A DNA stretch of 64,000 bases from Sporomusa silvacetica DSM 10669 (GCF_002257705.1 NZ_LSLK01000163.1:1-64000); one strand, 5' to 3'; counted from the first letter of the stretch, positions 53,420-61,396 are shown. The notes: generated from the sequence alone by a model not told the origin. Translations and numbers: made by a program.

Positions 53420-53822
53420 CAGTGTAAGCTGGCCCTACATCAACAGACGAAGTACTATCCGTACTGGTAGTGCTAGTACCGACCACATTGGCAACATTGG
53501 AAGCTGCAGCAACAGCAGCAGTACTGCCGGTGGCGACTCCACTAGGCATACTGCCTCCACCAGAAGTACTGGCTGTGCTGGAACTTTCAGCCTCAGCGAT
53601 TTCAGTCTCAATTTCCGTTAGTTGTGATTGAAGACTCTTAATCTGCTGAGCATTTTTTGTTGCATTTTCTTTTTCTAGTTTCTCAATTTGCACTTTAAGC
53701 GCTTGCTTTTTCGCTTCTAAAGCGGACGTACTGGATGAACTAGAGGAACTAGACGAACTAGACGAGCTAGAGGAACTATACAGATTACTCGTGGAGGTTG
53801 AACTAATAGCTGATACACTCAT
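53400..53822 (-). CDS. Serine-rich coiled-coil protein (FlxA-like)
   Basis: The 140-residue product has a run of about 16 Ser (residues 17-32), then a coiled coil (about 36-80: KKQALKVQIEKLEKEN, QQIKSLQSQLTEIETEIAEAE), then a Gly/Ser/Thr/Ala-rich low-complexity tail. The pattern resembles FlxA-like proteins, whose role is unclear. On the DNA the Ser run is a mixed AGT/TCN repeat prone to length change. The start follows a GGGGTGTCC stretch. Confidence 0.6.
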   Translation of the reverse strand: MSVSAISSTSTSNLYSSSSSSSSSSSSSSSSTSALEAKKQALKVQIEKLEKENATKNAQQIKSLQSQLTEIETEIAEAESSSTASTSGGGSMPSGVATGSTAAVAAASNVANVVGTSTTSTDSTSSVDVGPAYTVELSSK

Positions 53823-53937
53823 AATATGGACACCCCTTTTTTATCATTTTATTCACCATATCGAAAGTACTTATTGATAAATTATTGGATTTTTGAGTGT
53901 TAGGATTTTAACTATAATAAATATGATGCAGCTTAAT

Positions 53938-53981
53938 GCATTTGTTCGTTAGTGTAAAGAGGGGATTAATGGGTAAAGCCG
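53938..53981 (-). repeat. Phage-region promoter-like repeat, copy 1
   Basis: Shares CATTTGTT-G-T-GTGTAAAGAGGG with 54260 and 55001. On the minus strand it begins CCCTCTTTACA. It lies upstream of the Ser-rich gene at a distance of about 120 bases. Confidence 0.6.
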
Positions 53982-54072
53982 CCCACCCCGAAGGTAGACG
54001 GCACACACAAATAAATATATTGCATAATTGTAATAATATGGTAAAACGGGATTAGCATCATATAGGAGGCGA

Positions 54073-54198
54073 ATTTACTATGACATCCTAACAACAATTG
54101 CAACCCTTTTAGGAATAATAAAAATCATAATCGCAATTTACTCGGATTTGCATGTCAAAAACCACCCTCGTTTTCCCAGAAAACGTCATAATAGCTAG
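54073..54198 (+). CDS. Possible 41-residue hydrophobic peptide, non-canonical start
   Basis: After AGGAGG (54065) a frame ILTTIATLLGIIKIIIAIYS runs to a basic tail (HPRFPRKRHN) and TAG 54196, directly before a strong terminator. This is the shape of type I toxin or holin-like peptides. The only ATG at good spacing (54080) reads three codons and stops in a different frame; the peptide frame would need ATT 54073 or a frame change. A one-base indel in an originally intact gene is equally possible. Confidence 0.35.
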   Translation: MYYDILTTIATLLGIIKIIIAIYSDLHVKNHPRFPRKRHNS

Positions 54199-54218
54199 AG
54201 CCTTCGGGCTCTTTTTTT
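54197..54218 (+). terminator. Terminator with TTCG loop
   Basis: AGAGCC-TTCG-GGCTCT is followed by seven T residues. It ends the small transcript at 54073. Confidence 0.88.
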
Positions 54219-54259
54219 ATGCGAAATAAAATCCGTACCCTGAAGGATACGGCTAAAAT

Positions 54260-54296
54260 ACATTTGTTTGGTGGTGTAAAGAGGGTATGAACGGGA
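54260..54296 (-). repeat. Phage-region promoter-like repeat, copy 2
   Basis: ACATTTGTTTGGTGGTGTAA then AGAGGG, identical over about 26 bases to the copy at 55001. No gene with a ribosome site lies immediately downstream on the minus strand, so this copy may be orphaned. The rest of 54219-54529 holds three small hairpins and no gene. Confidence 0.6.
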
Positions 54297-54529
54297 AATT
54301 GCTCCCCTACTCCCAGCAACTCGCAAAAAAATAGCCCAGCAAAGTCGCTGGGTTGGAGAAAGTTGTTAAGAAAAAAATTTCACAGTAAAAATTATATATC
54401 CCTATTCTTGGAATTATGTTTGAAAGATAGAAAAATAAAAAGCCGCACCCTAGAGGATACGGCTAAAAGTTGCGGTTGCACAAAATAAATAAGCCCTCAA
54501 CCGGATAACCGGTTAATGGCACTAGCACA

Positions 54530-54694
54530 TTAAGTACCTATTAATATTTCTTCCGTTTCCTGCCCGCAAGATTTACAGATTATAGATATTACTCCTGTTT
54601 TACTGTCTACAGAAAACCTGATTAAACGAATCTCAAAGTTTTCCATTTTATTTGAAAATGTTTCTGTATGACCACATCTGCAACTAATTCGCAC
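54530..54694 (-). CDS. 54-residue zinc-ribbon-like protein
   Basis: From GTG 54694 the product starts MRISCRCGHTETF and ends with CKSCGQETEEILIGT, giving two Cys pairs (CRC and CKSC) as in a small zinc ribbon. GGAGGG lies about five bases before the GTG. It overlaps the end of the 100-residue gene at 54684 by 11 bases, which supports coupling. Confidence 0.6.
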   Translation of the reverse strand: MRISCRCGHTETFSNKMENFEIRLIRFSVDSKTGVISIICKSCGQETEEILIGT

Positions 54695-54986
54695 GGTATC
54701 CCTCCAATACGCAGTATGGTAAAATTATTCTCTGCTTTTGTCGAAATTCCTGCAAATGCTCCAAAAACCATTTCCCATCCAAATCATCACAAAACAAATT
54801 AACCTGCTTATTCCTGATCCGGCAGACATACCGCATACCGTGACCGCCGCCGATCAGTGACGGTGCCATGCGAACGTCCATTATTTTATCGATCTCGAAT
54901 TTGTGGCCGTCTGGCCAGTGTAGGATTAAGGGGTGGATATTTCCCTGTATATCGTATTGAGCTGTGATACCTACGTATGTTTTCAT
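54684..54986 (-). CDS. 100-residue hypothetical protein, small beta fold
   Basis: The product starts MKTYVGITAQYDIQGNIHPL and has HWPDGHKFEIDKI and YVCRIRNKQVNLFCDDLDGK blocks. It looks like a compact beta-barrel. Related proteins recur in Firmicute accessory regions, but I know no function. The -10 box of its likely promoter ends only seven bases before the ATG, so the mRNA may be leaderless. A decayed paralogue is at 53180. Confidence 0.65.
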   Translation of the reverse strand: MKTYVGITAQYDIQGNIHPLILHWPDGHKFEIDKIMDVRMAPSLIGGGHGMRYVCRIRNKQVNLFCDDLDGKWFLEHLQEFRQKQRIILPYCVLEGYRAN

Positions 54987-54992
54987 GATTTT

Positions 54993-55021
54993 ATTTTAGA
55001 ACATTTGTTTGGTGGTGTAAA
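54993..55021 (-). promoter_or_regulatory. Sigma-70-type promoter in repeat copy 3
   Basis: On the minus strand TTTACA and TAAAAT are separated by 17 bases. The -35 half lies in the motif shared with 53938 and 54260. Confidence 0.65.
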
Positions 55022-55050
55022 GAGGGAATTAAAGGGAAAAGCCGCACCCC
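55001..55050 (-). repeat. Phage-region promoter-like repeat, copy 3
   Basis: ACATTTGTTTGGTGGTGTAA, AGAGGGAATTAAAGGGAAAA and then a GCCGCAC...GTGCGGC hairpin. The hairpin with its minus-strand TTTT tail probably terminates the operon on its right. Confidence 0.65.
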
Positions 55051-55160
55051 GATTAGTGCGGCTAAAACAAGTATGCGTTATTCTTGCATCCAGCATACGG
55101 CCAAATGACATAAATCAGGTCAAGACAGTCTTATTTATCATTCAACTGTCTCTTTCGACT

Positions 55161-56144
55161 TTATGCTAGCAGCTTTCCTAATTCGGGTATGGTAAGACCG
55201 GTTTCGCTTAATATCTCTTTTATTGCTTGAGCCGCTATAGTTTTTCTAAAATTGTTCTGATCGACTACCCATGTTTTATCAGAATTATATTCGCAATACA
55301 ACTGTGGAATTATATGTAGGTACAATAAAAAGACTATAATCTTTAAGTCATTAAAAAAAACGACCTTGCCTTTATCCATCTGAAAAGTTTTATTTGTATC
55401 AATTTTTATTTCCCAATCATTTGATAACGAAAAACTAATGGTTATATCATCTTGATTTTTGGTTACAAGATCTAACCCAGTGAAATTATTATGTAAGCAG
55501 ACCATTGTCTTAAATGGAACTACTGTATCTATACTTCGCCCAGTTCCTTGGAATTTTTGCAATTCCCTTTCGGTATGGCTTCTAAATCCTTCGACATCTA
55601 AGATCTCATAGACATCATTGCCCGGTTTTAATTTCTTCCCTCTTTTACTTAAAAGCCAATAAAAAAAGTCCTTTTCTAGTTCGCTTCCGTGGTAATCTAT
55701 GTGCCCCCAAAGATTTATTTTTTGCTGAACATATCTCATTAAATTATTTCTTATTCTTGAAAAACACGATGAACTCGCAGAAACTATTACTTTTATTCTA
55801 TTATTCACTTCAATAAAAATAACTGGATTAATACTATGGCTTATTGCGATTTCTTTAGATACCAGATCCATATATTCTGAAGCTATTTGTGGCGCTTCTA
55901 CTTTCGCAAAGACCGGAAGATATTTATATTCTTGGCTAGCTATTGTTACGGTTTTAACTACAAATTCATCGACAACACTTAACCCATTACTAGGAAGCCA
56001 TTTATGTTCAAACAAAAAGCCGTCGCTTTCCTTCTGATAATCCATTTTAAGTAATGGAATGAGTTTTTCTAAATCCGTTTTTTCTTGATCAAGTGACCAA
56101 TATTGAATACGTCGATTACTCAAAAACAATAAAATCCCTCCCAA
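55161..56144 (-). CDS. Third gene of unrecognised three-gene operon (327 residues)
   Basis: The product is soluble, with alternating beta and helical segments (LLFLSNRRIQYWSLDQEKTD at the start, ISHSINPVIFIEVNNRIKV in the middle, RSHTERELQKFQGTGRSIDT later, and a helical C-terminus ending ETGLTIPELGKLLA). I recognise no domain. It starts three bases after the stop of the 224-residue gene. Genome position among phage accessory genes and tight coupling suggest a defence, exclusion or toxin-type cassette, but this is only context. Confidence 0.65.
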   Translation of the reverse strand: MGGILLFLSNRRIQYWSLDQEKTDLEKLIPLLKMDYQKESDGFLFEHKWLPSNGLSVVDEFVVKTVTIASQEYKYLPVFAKVEAPQIASEYMDLVSKEIAISHSINPVIFIEVNNRIKVIVSASSSCFSRIRNNLMRYVQQKINLWGHIDYHGSELEKDFFYWLLSKRGKKLKPGNDVYEILDVEGFRSHTERELQKFQGTGRSIDTVVPFKTMVCLHNNFTGLDLVTKNQDDITISFSLSNDWEIKIDTNKTFQMDKGKVVFFNDLKIIVFLLYLHIIPQLYCEYNSDKTWVVDQNNFRKTIAAQAIKEILSETGLTIPELGKLLA

Positions 56145-56147
56145 TAG

Positions 56148-56822
56148 CTAAGCAAAATATCTCACTTTATGAGGCTCCATCTCAAGCTTGTACATAAATT
56201 TGTGCCAGAATTTAATTTTTGCGCAATCAAAAAAACATACTGGTATAATATCAATTTCACGATTACTTTTTATTCCTGCTTCTCGCGATTTAAAAATTGC
56301 AAACTCTATTTCTTGTTTTACGTTTGCACTCTCAATACTAAGCATTTCTTTAAGCAGAATACTAAGATCAAGTTTAAGACCGTACTCCGTTTTAGCAACA
56401 ATTAGGTCAGGATTACATTGTAATATAAAATCTCCTTTATTAAGAGCATCTATATTGACCCAACATTCCTTGTCCTTTATAAATTTTTTAACTATAGCTG
56501 TCCATAAGCTCGATTTTTTAGTAATTATTACCTCTGCTTTAACAGTTCTTTGCTGCTGGTTGGTTTCACTTTTAGCGTAGTAATATGTAAATGAATCCCT
56601 AGTAACTAAATTTTCGAACTTAATTCTAACGTGGATTGGTCGGTTTAACTTACTTAAATTACTTAAAATACTAACTACTAAATATGTAGCCATAGAAGCT
56701 ACAGTAAGCAAAGCTGTTTTTCCAGAATTTTGTGCCCATTGATCAGCGCTGTTATAAATTAGCCAACTCGATGATATTAGCCATTTTATTATTTCCTGAA
56801 TAAGTGGTTTCAAAATTCCCAT
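56148..56822 (-). CDS. Second gene of three-gene operon, membrane protein (224 residues)
   Basis: One clear membrane segment (about 37-55: ALLTVASMATYLVVSILSN) follows an amphipathic N-terminus (LIQEIIKWLISSSWLIYNSA). A cytoplasmic or surface domain of about 160 residues with beta strands follows (PIHVRIKFENLVTRDSFTYY). No family is recognised. The start overlaps the end of the previous gene by 13 bases. It could anchor the other two products to the membrane. Confidence 0.65.
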   Translation of the reverse strand: MGILKPLIQEIIKWLISSSWLIYNSADQWAQNSGKTALLTVASMATYLVVSILSNLSKLNRPIHVRIKFENLVTRDSFTYYYAKSETNQQQRTVKAEVIITKKSSLWTAIVKKFIKDKECWVNIDALNKGDFILQCNPDLIVAKTEYGLKLDLSILLKEMLSIESANVKQEIEFAIFKSREAGIKSNREIDIIPVCFFDCAKIKFWHKFMYKLEMEPHKVRYFA

Positions 56823-57343
56823 ACAGGTTTTTCCTCGTAATCTAAATTATTGTTATATCCAGCAATAACACACAAAATCTCAGAATCTTGGATATCTTCG
56901 ATGATATCATCGTAAATCGACAATACGCCATTTGACGTTACAGAAATCATCTTTGATCTATAGTTAAATGTTAACATCTTAATATCGCATTCAAAAAAAT
57001 CCATGACTCGAGTTAAATAGCTTAAAAATTTACTATAATCCTCTGTTTTAATTCCTTTTGATATGTTTTGTTCAACTTCTTCTTCAATTGGTGTGCTAAG
57101 TTCAACGTGCATCAATGTAATATCCAAATATTTGGCAAATTTAATTAGATTTATAAGCCATTCTTGAAGAATAAAACATTCTCGAAGTCGCGCTGATTTA
57201 ACAATGTGCGTTCGCTCATTTTTAGACATGATATTAGCATCAATCCCAACTAAAGGACACAGTTTAAAATCATAAACTCCATCAACATTAGGTAAAAGGC
57301 TCTTCTCAATAATCGTTTTTTCGTATAAAAACAAGTTTTTCAT
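56810..57343 (-). CDS. First gene of three-gene operon (177 residues)
   Basis: ATG 57343 follows GGGGGGA at five bases; a frame from 57382 lacks a ribosome site. The product is soluble and mixed alpha/beta (MKNLFLYEKTIIEKSLLPNV, FILQEWLINLIKFAKYLDI, ESEILCVIAGYN-like end). I do not recognise it. All three genes are AT-rich relative to the lysis genes to the right, which suggests separate acquisition. Confidence 0.65.
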   Translation of the reverse strand: MKNLFLYEKTIIEKSLLPNVDGVYDFKLCPLVGIDANIMSKNERTHIVKSARLRECFILQEWLINLIKFAKYLDITLMHVELSTPIEEEVEQNISKGIKTEDYSKFLSYLTRVMDFFECDIKMLTFNYRSKMISVTSNGVLSIYDDIIEDIQDSEILCVIAGYNNNLDYEEKPVWEF

Positions 57344-57548
57344 AAATATCCCCCCAAAGTATAATATTGGGAGCCGTACCATCTATTGTACATAATAGCA
57401 CAAAAGCGATTTCAGGTAAATCATGGAATTAGGATTAATTTAACTATTAAAAAGCCCAACCACAATGGCTGAGAGTGGGCTAAAATCACTTTCAAAGTAC
57501 CTCGCGAAAGTAAAATGACACTTTTTCGTAAAAATCGCAAGTAACCAA

Positions 57549-57586
57549 AAAAAAAAACCGCCCACCAGGACGAACCCGGCAGGCGC
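57549..57586 (-). terminator. Repeated terminator, copy 1
   Basis: On the minus strand GCCTGCCGGG-TTCGT-CCTGGTGGGC is followed by a run of T. The stem recurs at 58345 and 59318. No gene end lies immediately upstream of this copy. The interval 57364-57760 has only hairpins. Confidence 0.65.
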
Positions 57587-57705
57587 GCATGGCCCATTTA
57601 AAGTTTTCATTTAGATACATTCCGTAGCCACGATAAATTAAACTATCTCTTACTCTTTATCCGTACATGAAACTATGATTTTAGATAGGTATTAGGTATA
57701 AAAAA

Positions 57706-57748
57706 AATAAAAAAGCCCATCCCCGGCTACTGGCTGAGAAATGGGCTT
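57706..57748 (-). terminator. Terminator of the His/Pro-rich protein gene
   Basis: On the minus strand AAAGCCCAT and ATGGGCTTT form the stem, followed by TTTT. Confidence 0.75.
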
Positions 57749-57760
57749 TACGATTGTATT

Positions 57761-58015
57761 CTAGTTATTAGGTCCACCATCTCGTGGAGATTCAGGCTGC
57801 CCCGGTTGCGGTTGTTGTGGCTGTTGCTTATGGTGTGGTTTAGGTTGTGGCTTTTTGTGATGTGGATCATTAGGATCTGGCTGAGGTTGATGATCGTCAG
57901 CTGCAAGCATTTGATAATTTGGAGTTGCCCCTGGATTTTGATTATCATGGGCACTTACTATTGAAGAAAAGCTCAAAACAAACATAGCAATCATTAAGAC
58001 TAACATTTTTTTCAT
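57761..58015 (-). CDS. Secreted His/Pro/Gln-rich small protein
   Basis: The 84-residue product has a signal peptide (MKKMLVLMIAMFVLSFSSIVSA, cut near residue 22). The rest is a low-complexity mature part rich in His, Pro, Gln and Lys (DPNDPHHKKPQPKPHHKQQ). Such tails can bind divalent metal ions. GGAGGG precedes ATG 58015. No family is recognised. It is flanked by phage accessory genes, but the signal peptide suits an envelope protein. Confidence 0.65.
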   Translation of the reverse strand: MKKMLVLMIAMFVLSFSSIVSAHDNQNPGATPNYQMLAADDHQPQPDPNDPHHKKPQPKPHHKQQPQQPQPGQPESPRDGGPNN

Positions 58016-58344
58016 TATATTTCCCTCCACTATGAATTTTTTTAGGCGATATTTGAATTATACATTCCAATTTTTATAATTTAATTAGAAAATCCTGGGT
58101 AAATAAAAAACTGCCCCATCCCGAAGGGCGGAGCGGCTAACTAACTAGCTTTCTTATACACGGGATATTTTACATTTACCACTTCTTTAATTTTTCCCCT
58201 TGGACGCCTTAAACGGGCGATGATTATCGAAATAGCAAAAAATAAGATACGACCTAAAGCTTTAATTATAAAATCACCCCCCTAATTTATTAGAAATTTA
58301 TTTCTACAAACTTTTCCAAAAACCTTTATTTATGGCGAATAAAT

Positions 58345-58380
58345 ATAAAACAGCCGCCCACCAGGACGAACCCGGCAGGC
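58345..58380 (-). terminator. Repeated terminator, copy 2 (after transducer gene)
   Basis: Same GC-rich stem as at 57549, directly after the chemotaxis-transducer stop, with TTTTAT on the minus strand. Bases 58081-58344 otherwise hold one AT-rich frame (stop 58141) lacking a standard start codon. Confidence 0.7.
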
Positions 58381-58395
58381 AGTTACGGTTACACA

Positions 58396-59211
58396 TTAAA
58401 TAATCTCTGCAATCTTCTCGATCTCTGTTGCGGACGATGCTAACTGTTGCATTGATGCTGATATTTGCTGACTAGCAGCGGCCTGGCGTTCTCCGATTAT
58501 AGCTGATTCTCCGATACTTGTAATAATCCCAGCAGTATCTTTCTGGATAGCATTTAGCACAGCTTTAATATCTTTTACAGCTTGCCCACTGTTATCAGCC
58601 ATCTTTCTTATTTCACTCGCTACCACAGCGAAACCACGTCCATGCTCACCAGCTCTGGCGGCTTCAATAGCAGCGTTAAGCCCTAACAGATTAGAATTAG
58701 CGGAAACATCACTAACAAATTTAAGAATATTGTCTGTTTTTTTAAGTTCTAGTAGCACGCTTTCCCCTTTTGACTTAAGCTCGTCGAGCTGCTGCGCCAA
58801 AGAAGTAGCGGACGCCGCTAGTTCCTCAGTAGTAGCCGTAATTTCTTGACTTGTAGCAGCAATGTTCTGGGCTGAATCCATCAATGTTTGCTGTGCAACC
58901 AAAGAAAATCCAGTTGCGGTAGCACCCACAATAGCACCGTTTTCAAACACTGGATAAGCAATCGCTTTAATAGGTACACCGTAGAGTTCTTTGGGTAATG
59001 ATTTATGAACCTCCTGCTTGGTTCTAAGGCATTCATGCAATGTACCACCAGCAGGGACATTGTCGCCGTCTCTAATCTTCATATCAAAGGTTTTCCCAGG
59101 TAAAAACTTTACGATTACTCCCTCTGCATTACAAATCATTACACAACAGTCTAAGGGAACTAAGTGTTGATATACTGATGCTGACCTAATAGCGCAATCT
59201 AATTCCGTCAT
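58396..59211 (-). CDS. Short soluble methyl-accepting chemotaxis-type transducer
   Basis: The 271-residue product has a roughly 100-residue PAS/GAF-like N-terminal sensor with Cys residues (LDCCVMICNAEGVIVKFLPG). The C-terminal half is an MCP signalling hairpin with the conserved tip GLNAAIEAARAGEHGRGFAV and EIRKMADNS. It has no membrane segments. It is far shorter than usual transducers. GAGAGGG precedes the ATG. Its place between phage-type genes is unusual; it may be host cargo inserted near the prophage end. Confidence 0.88.
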   Translation of the reverse strand: MTELDCAIRSASVYQHLVPLDCCVMICNAEGVIVKFLPGKTFDMKIRDGDNVPAGGTLHECLRTKQEVHKSLPKELYGVPIKAIAYPVFENGAIVGATATGFSLVAQQTLMDSAQNIAATSQEITATTEELAASATSLAQQLDELKSKGESVLLELKKTDNILKFVSDVSANSNLLGLNAAIEAARAGEHGRGFAVVASEIRKMADNSGQAVKDIKAVLNAIQKDTAGIITSIGESAIIGERQAAASQQISASMQQLASSATEIEKIAEII

Positions 59212-59317
59212 ATTTCCCTCTCCCCTTTACGAAAATGTATTATAAACGATTCCTTGACACATATGTAAAGTCCTTTTTGTTATTAAATTAACTTAACAAA
59301 TTAACCGAAACTTAAAA

Positions 59318-59352
59318 AAAGTCCCCCACCAGGACGTAAGTCCCAGCAGGCG
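59318..59352 (-). terminator. Repeated terminator, copy 3 (end of lysis operon)
   Basis: GCCTGCTGGGACTTACGTCC then TGGTGGGGG form the related stem on the minus strand, followed by a short T-run. It closes the operon that starts with the holin. Confidence 0.65.
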
Positions 59353-59367
59353 GCAAACAAGGAGAGA

Positions 59368-60111
59368 CTATTTTAATTTGTCTTTTAGTTCACTAATTGC
59401 CGACGCAACCCCTGCACCAGCTCCGGCGATCAACCCGGTCAGTACAACAATTTCTGCCGGATTGCGAATGAATTTTACAAACCAGTCGTTGGTCGTACCG
59501 ATTTCTTTCGTCAGCTTAGTAATTAAAGCCGTTCCCTTTTCAATCAAGGTTTGGCCATCATCATCAGTTTTGGTTAATTCGGCAAGTGCTTGATTCGCTA
59601 ATTCGGTTGCAACAGCAGTTGCGGCAGTTTCAGCAGCAGTTTTTGCAGCATCGGTAACAGTTGACAATGTAGATTCCCCCTCTAAAGTAATAGTTCCGGT
59701 TACATCGGCATCGGCAGTCACGGTAACATCAACGCTTGCACTAGTATAGCCGTCCAGTACTGCAGTAAATGTGTAGGTTCCCGCCTCTAAATCGCTGATA
59801 GTTAGCTGACCGGCAGTATCGGTAGTTCCATCCACTGTTACCGCGCTTACTACATAGCTAATAGTTGCTCCTGACAATACTGTTCCTTCACTGTTTTTCA
59901 CCGTAATAGTTGTAGTTGACATTTTAACATTTCCCCTTTTAATTTTATTTCTAATCCAGCGAATAACTCGCTTGGAAATAGACAATGATTGACTTTCTAT
60001 GATACTAATAATCGCCGCCTTAGCAGCTTCAATTTCAGCTTGCACAGGCGGCGATTCAGCGAGTTTTATTAGGTATGGTAATACCTGTTTTTCAATCTCA
60101 GGAATATTCAT
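59368..60111 (-). CDS. Ig-like/carboxypeptidase-regulatory-domain phage protein
   Basis: The 247-residue product (ATG 60111 after AAGGGG) has an N-terminal helical part. A carboxypeptidase-regulatory-like or Big domain follows (about 68-150: TTITVKNSEGTVLSGATISY, DLEAGTYTFTAVLDGYTSAS). Next is an Ala/Thr-rich helix and a C-terminal hydrophobic segment (about 218-238: EIVVLTGLIAGAGAGVASAI). Such Ig-like modules decorate phage particles. It is the last gene of the lysis operon. Confidence 0.7.
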   Translation of the reverse strand: MNIPEIEKQVLPYLIKLAESPPVQAEIEAAKAAIISIIESQSLSISKRVIRWIRNKIKRGNVKMSTTTITVKNSEGTVLSGATISYVVSAVTVDGTTDTAGQLTISDLEAGTYTFTAVLDGYTSASVDVTVTADADVTGTITLEGESTLSTVTDAAKTAAETAATAVATELANQALAELTKTDDDGQTLIEKGTALITKLTKEIGTTNDWFVKFIRNPAEIVVLTGLIAGAGAGVASAISELKDKLK

Positions 60112-60122
60112 AAGATACCCCT

Positions 60123-60314
60123 TCATATCTTGACGTTGAGAGAAACCTTTGTTTGGCCTTCGGTGTCCGTAGATACCTCAATGTCAGTATTTTTGTTAAT
60201 TTGGCAGTCAAATGTGAGCCGTGAATAATCATCGGTAGTATGCTTGATTGTAGCGTCAAGGTTTGGAGAAATATTGTGTGTTAGATTGATTTCTCCGGTT
60301 AGTTTTTCGTTCAT
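60123..60314 (-). CDS. 63-residue beta-rich hypothetical protein
   Basis: The product starts MNEKLTGEINLTHNISPNLD and continues as alternating strands, as in a small phage structural or accessory protein. GGAGG precedes ATG 60314 at six bases. It overlaps the previous gene by four bases (ATGA-type). Confidence 0.62.
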   Translation of the reverse strand: MNEKLTGEINLTHNISPNLDATIKHTTDDYSRLTFDCQINKNTDIEVSTDTEGQTKVSLNVKI

Positions 60315-60835
60315 GGTGTTCCTCCACGAAATCTGTAAGTAACGTCCTTGCCCTGCCAATCCTGCATAATTGACCGGAATAGTCTTGCCGGTGCAATTTG
60401 GCCTGGCTCTAGCTCCGGCAAAACAGGAACTTCCATTGCTCGTACTACCCTAGCATCCATTTCGCTGCAATCCATAGTAAAAGCATTATCTGGTATTTTC
60501 CAACCAAACATTTCATAAACTCCGGCCCTAAAGCAATCACCAGGGCCGTAGGGTGTACCTATTAATTTTCTTGCTTCTGCTTCACCAGCGGTTAAATTAG
60601 GTACTTCAATTTCAATAAATTTAGCGTAGGGATTATCTACATACTTAGCTGGATCATGCGGCCATACGCCAGGGTAAGGATCATTTCCCTCTTTTACTCC
60701 GGTAGATTCTAGGGTACTGTTTAATAGCAACATAGCAGCGTGTGAAATATTAACGTCCTCGCCATTGGAAAAATGTTCAATGAACTTATCAATTTCAGAA
60801 TCGCCGCCAACAAAAATTAAAACTACTTTTGCCAC
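60311..60835 (-). CDS. NlpC/P60- or YiiX-like cysteine peptidase/amidase
   Basis: The 174-residue product has ISHAAMLL (His), TPYGPGDCFRAGVYEMFGW and FTMDCSEM (candidate Cys). This suits a permuted papain-like fold such as YiiX/NlpC-P60, in which the order of His and Cys is switched. It lies directly after the endolysin gene with one base between them, so a second peptidoglycan hydrolase of the lysis cassette is the best guess. The catalytic assignment is tentative. Confidence 0.6.
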   Translation of the reverse strand: MAKVVLIFVGGDSEIDKFIEHFSNGEDVNISHAAMLLLNSTLESTGVKEGNDPYPGVWPHDPAKYVDNPYAKFIEIEVPNLTAGEAEARKLIGTPYGPGDCFRAGVYEMFGWKIPDNAFTMDCSEMDARVVRAMEVPVLPELEPGQIAPARLFRSIMQDWQGKDVTYRFRGGTP

Positions 60836-61396
60836 TTACTCCATCTCCTGCAAATAATCAGTTACGCCCCTGGCAATAGCACTGGCAAACATCCTCTTAC
60901 CATTACTGCTACCTAAAATAGATTCCTCGGCAGGGTTACTAATAAACGCCAATTCAACCAGCACAGCGGGTGCATCCGTGTGAATCAAAACATATAAACC
61001 TGCCTCCTTGTCCACGTCGCCGTCAGACCAATCTGCCCTAACCGGCAACTGTGGGAAGTCTCCTTCCATTTGCGACATAATGAGCGTGGCTAGATCGTCA
61101 GCCCGGGTATATCCCCGACTTGTATAAATCTCCATGCCCGTAGAGGTTTCACTAAACGAATTACAATGAATGCTAACAACAGCATCAGCTCCCCACTCAT
61201 TTGCCTTATCACAAATATCCTGCAGGTCGTCAGACTGATACGTCATGACCTCACAACCAGCAGCGCAAAGATCGTCTGCAGCTATTGCGCCTACATCGGC
61301 GTTAACGTCACTTTCCCTGAGTCCAGACGGACCAATCGCCCCAGGATCTGGATCACCGTTCGGTGCATGACCGAAATTAATAAATATTTTAGCCAT
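60836..61396 (-). CDS. Phage endolysin, N-acetylmuramoyl-L-alanine amidase
   Basis: The 186-residue product is an Amidase_3 enzyme: His in NFGHAPNG, Glu in GLRESDVN, His in SIHCNSF and catalytic Glu in VLVELAFISN. It has no signal peptide, as expected for an endolysin released by a holin, whose gene lies just upstream and overlaps by eight bases. It is distinct from the element-borne amidase at 47535. Confidence 0.9.
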   Translation of the reverse strand: MAKIFINFGHAPNGDPDPGAIGPSGLRESDVNADVGAIAADDLCAAGCEVMTYQSDDLQDICDKANEWGADAVVSIHCNSFSETSTGMEIYTSRGYTRADDLATLIMSQMEGDFPQLPVRADWSDGDVDKEAGLYVLIHTDAPAVLVELAFISNPAEESILGSSNGKRMFASAIARGVTDYLQEME

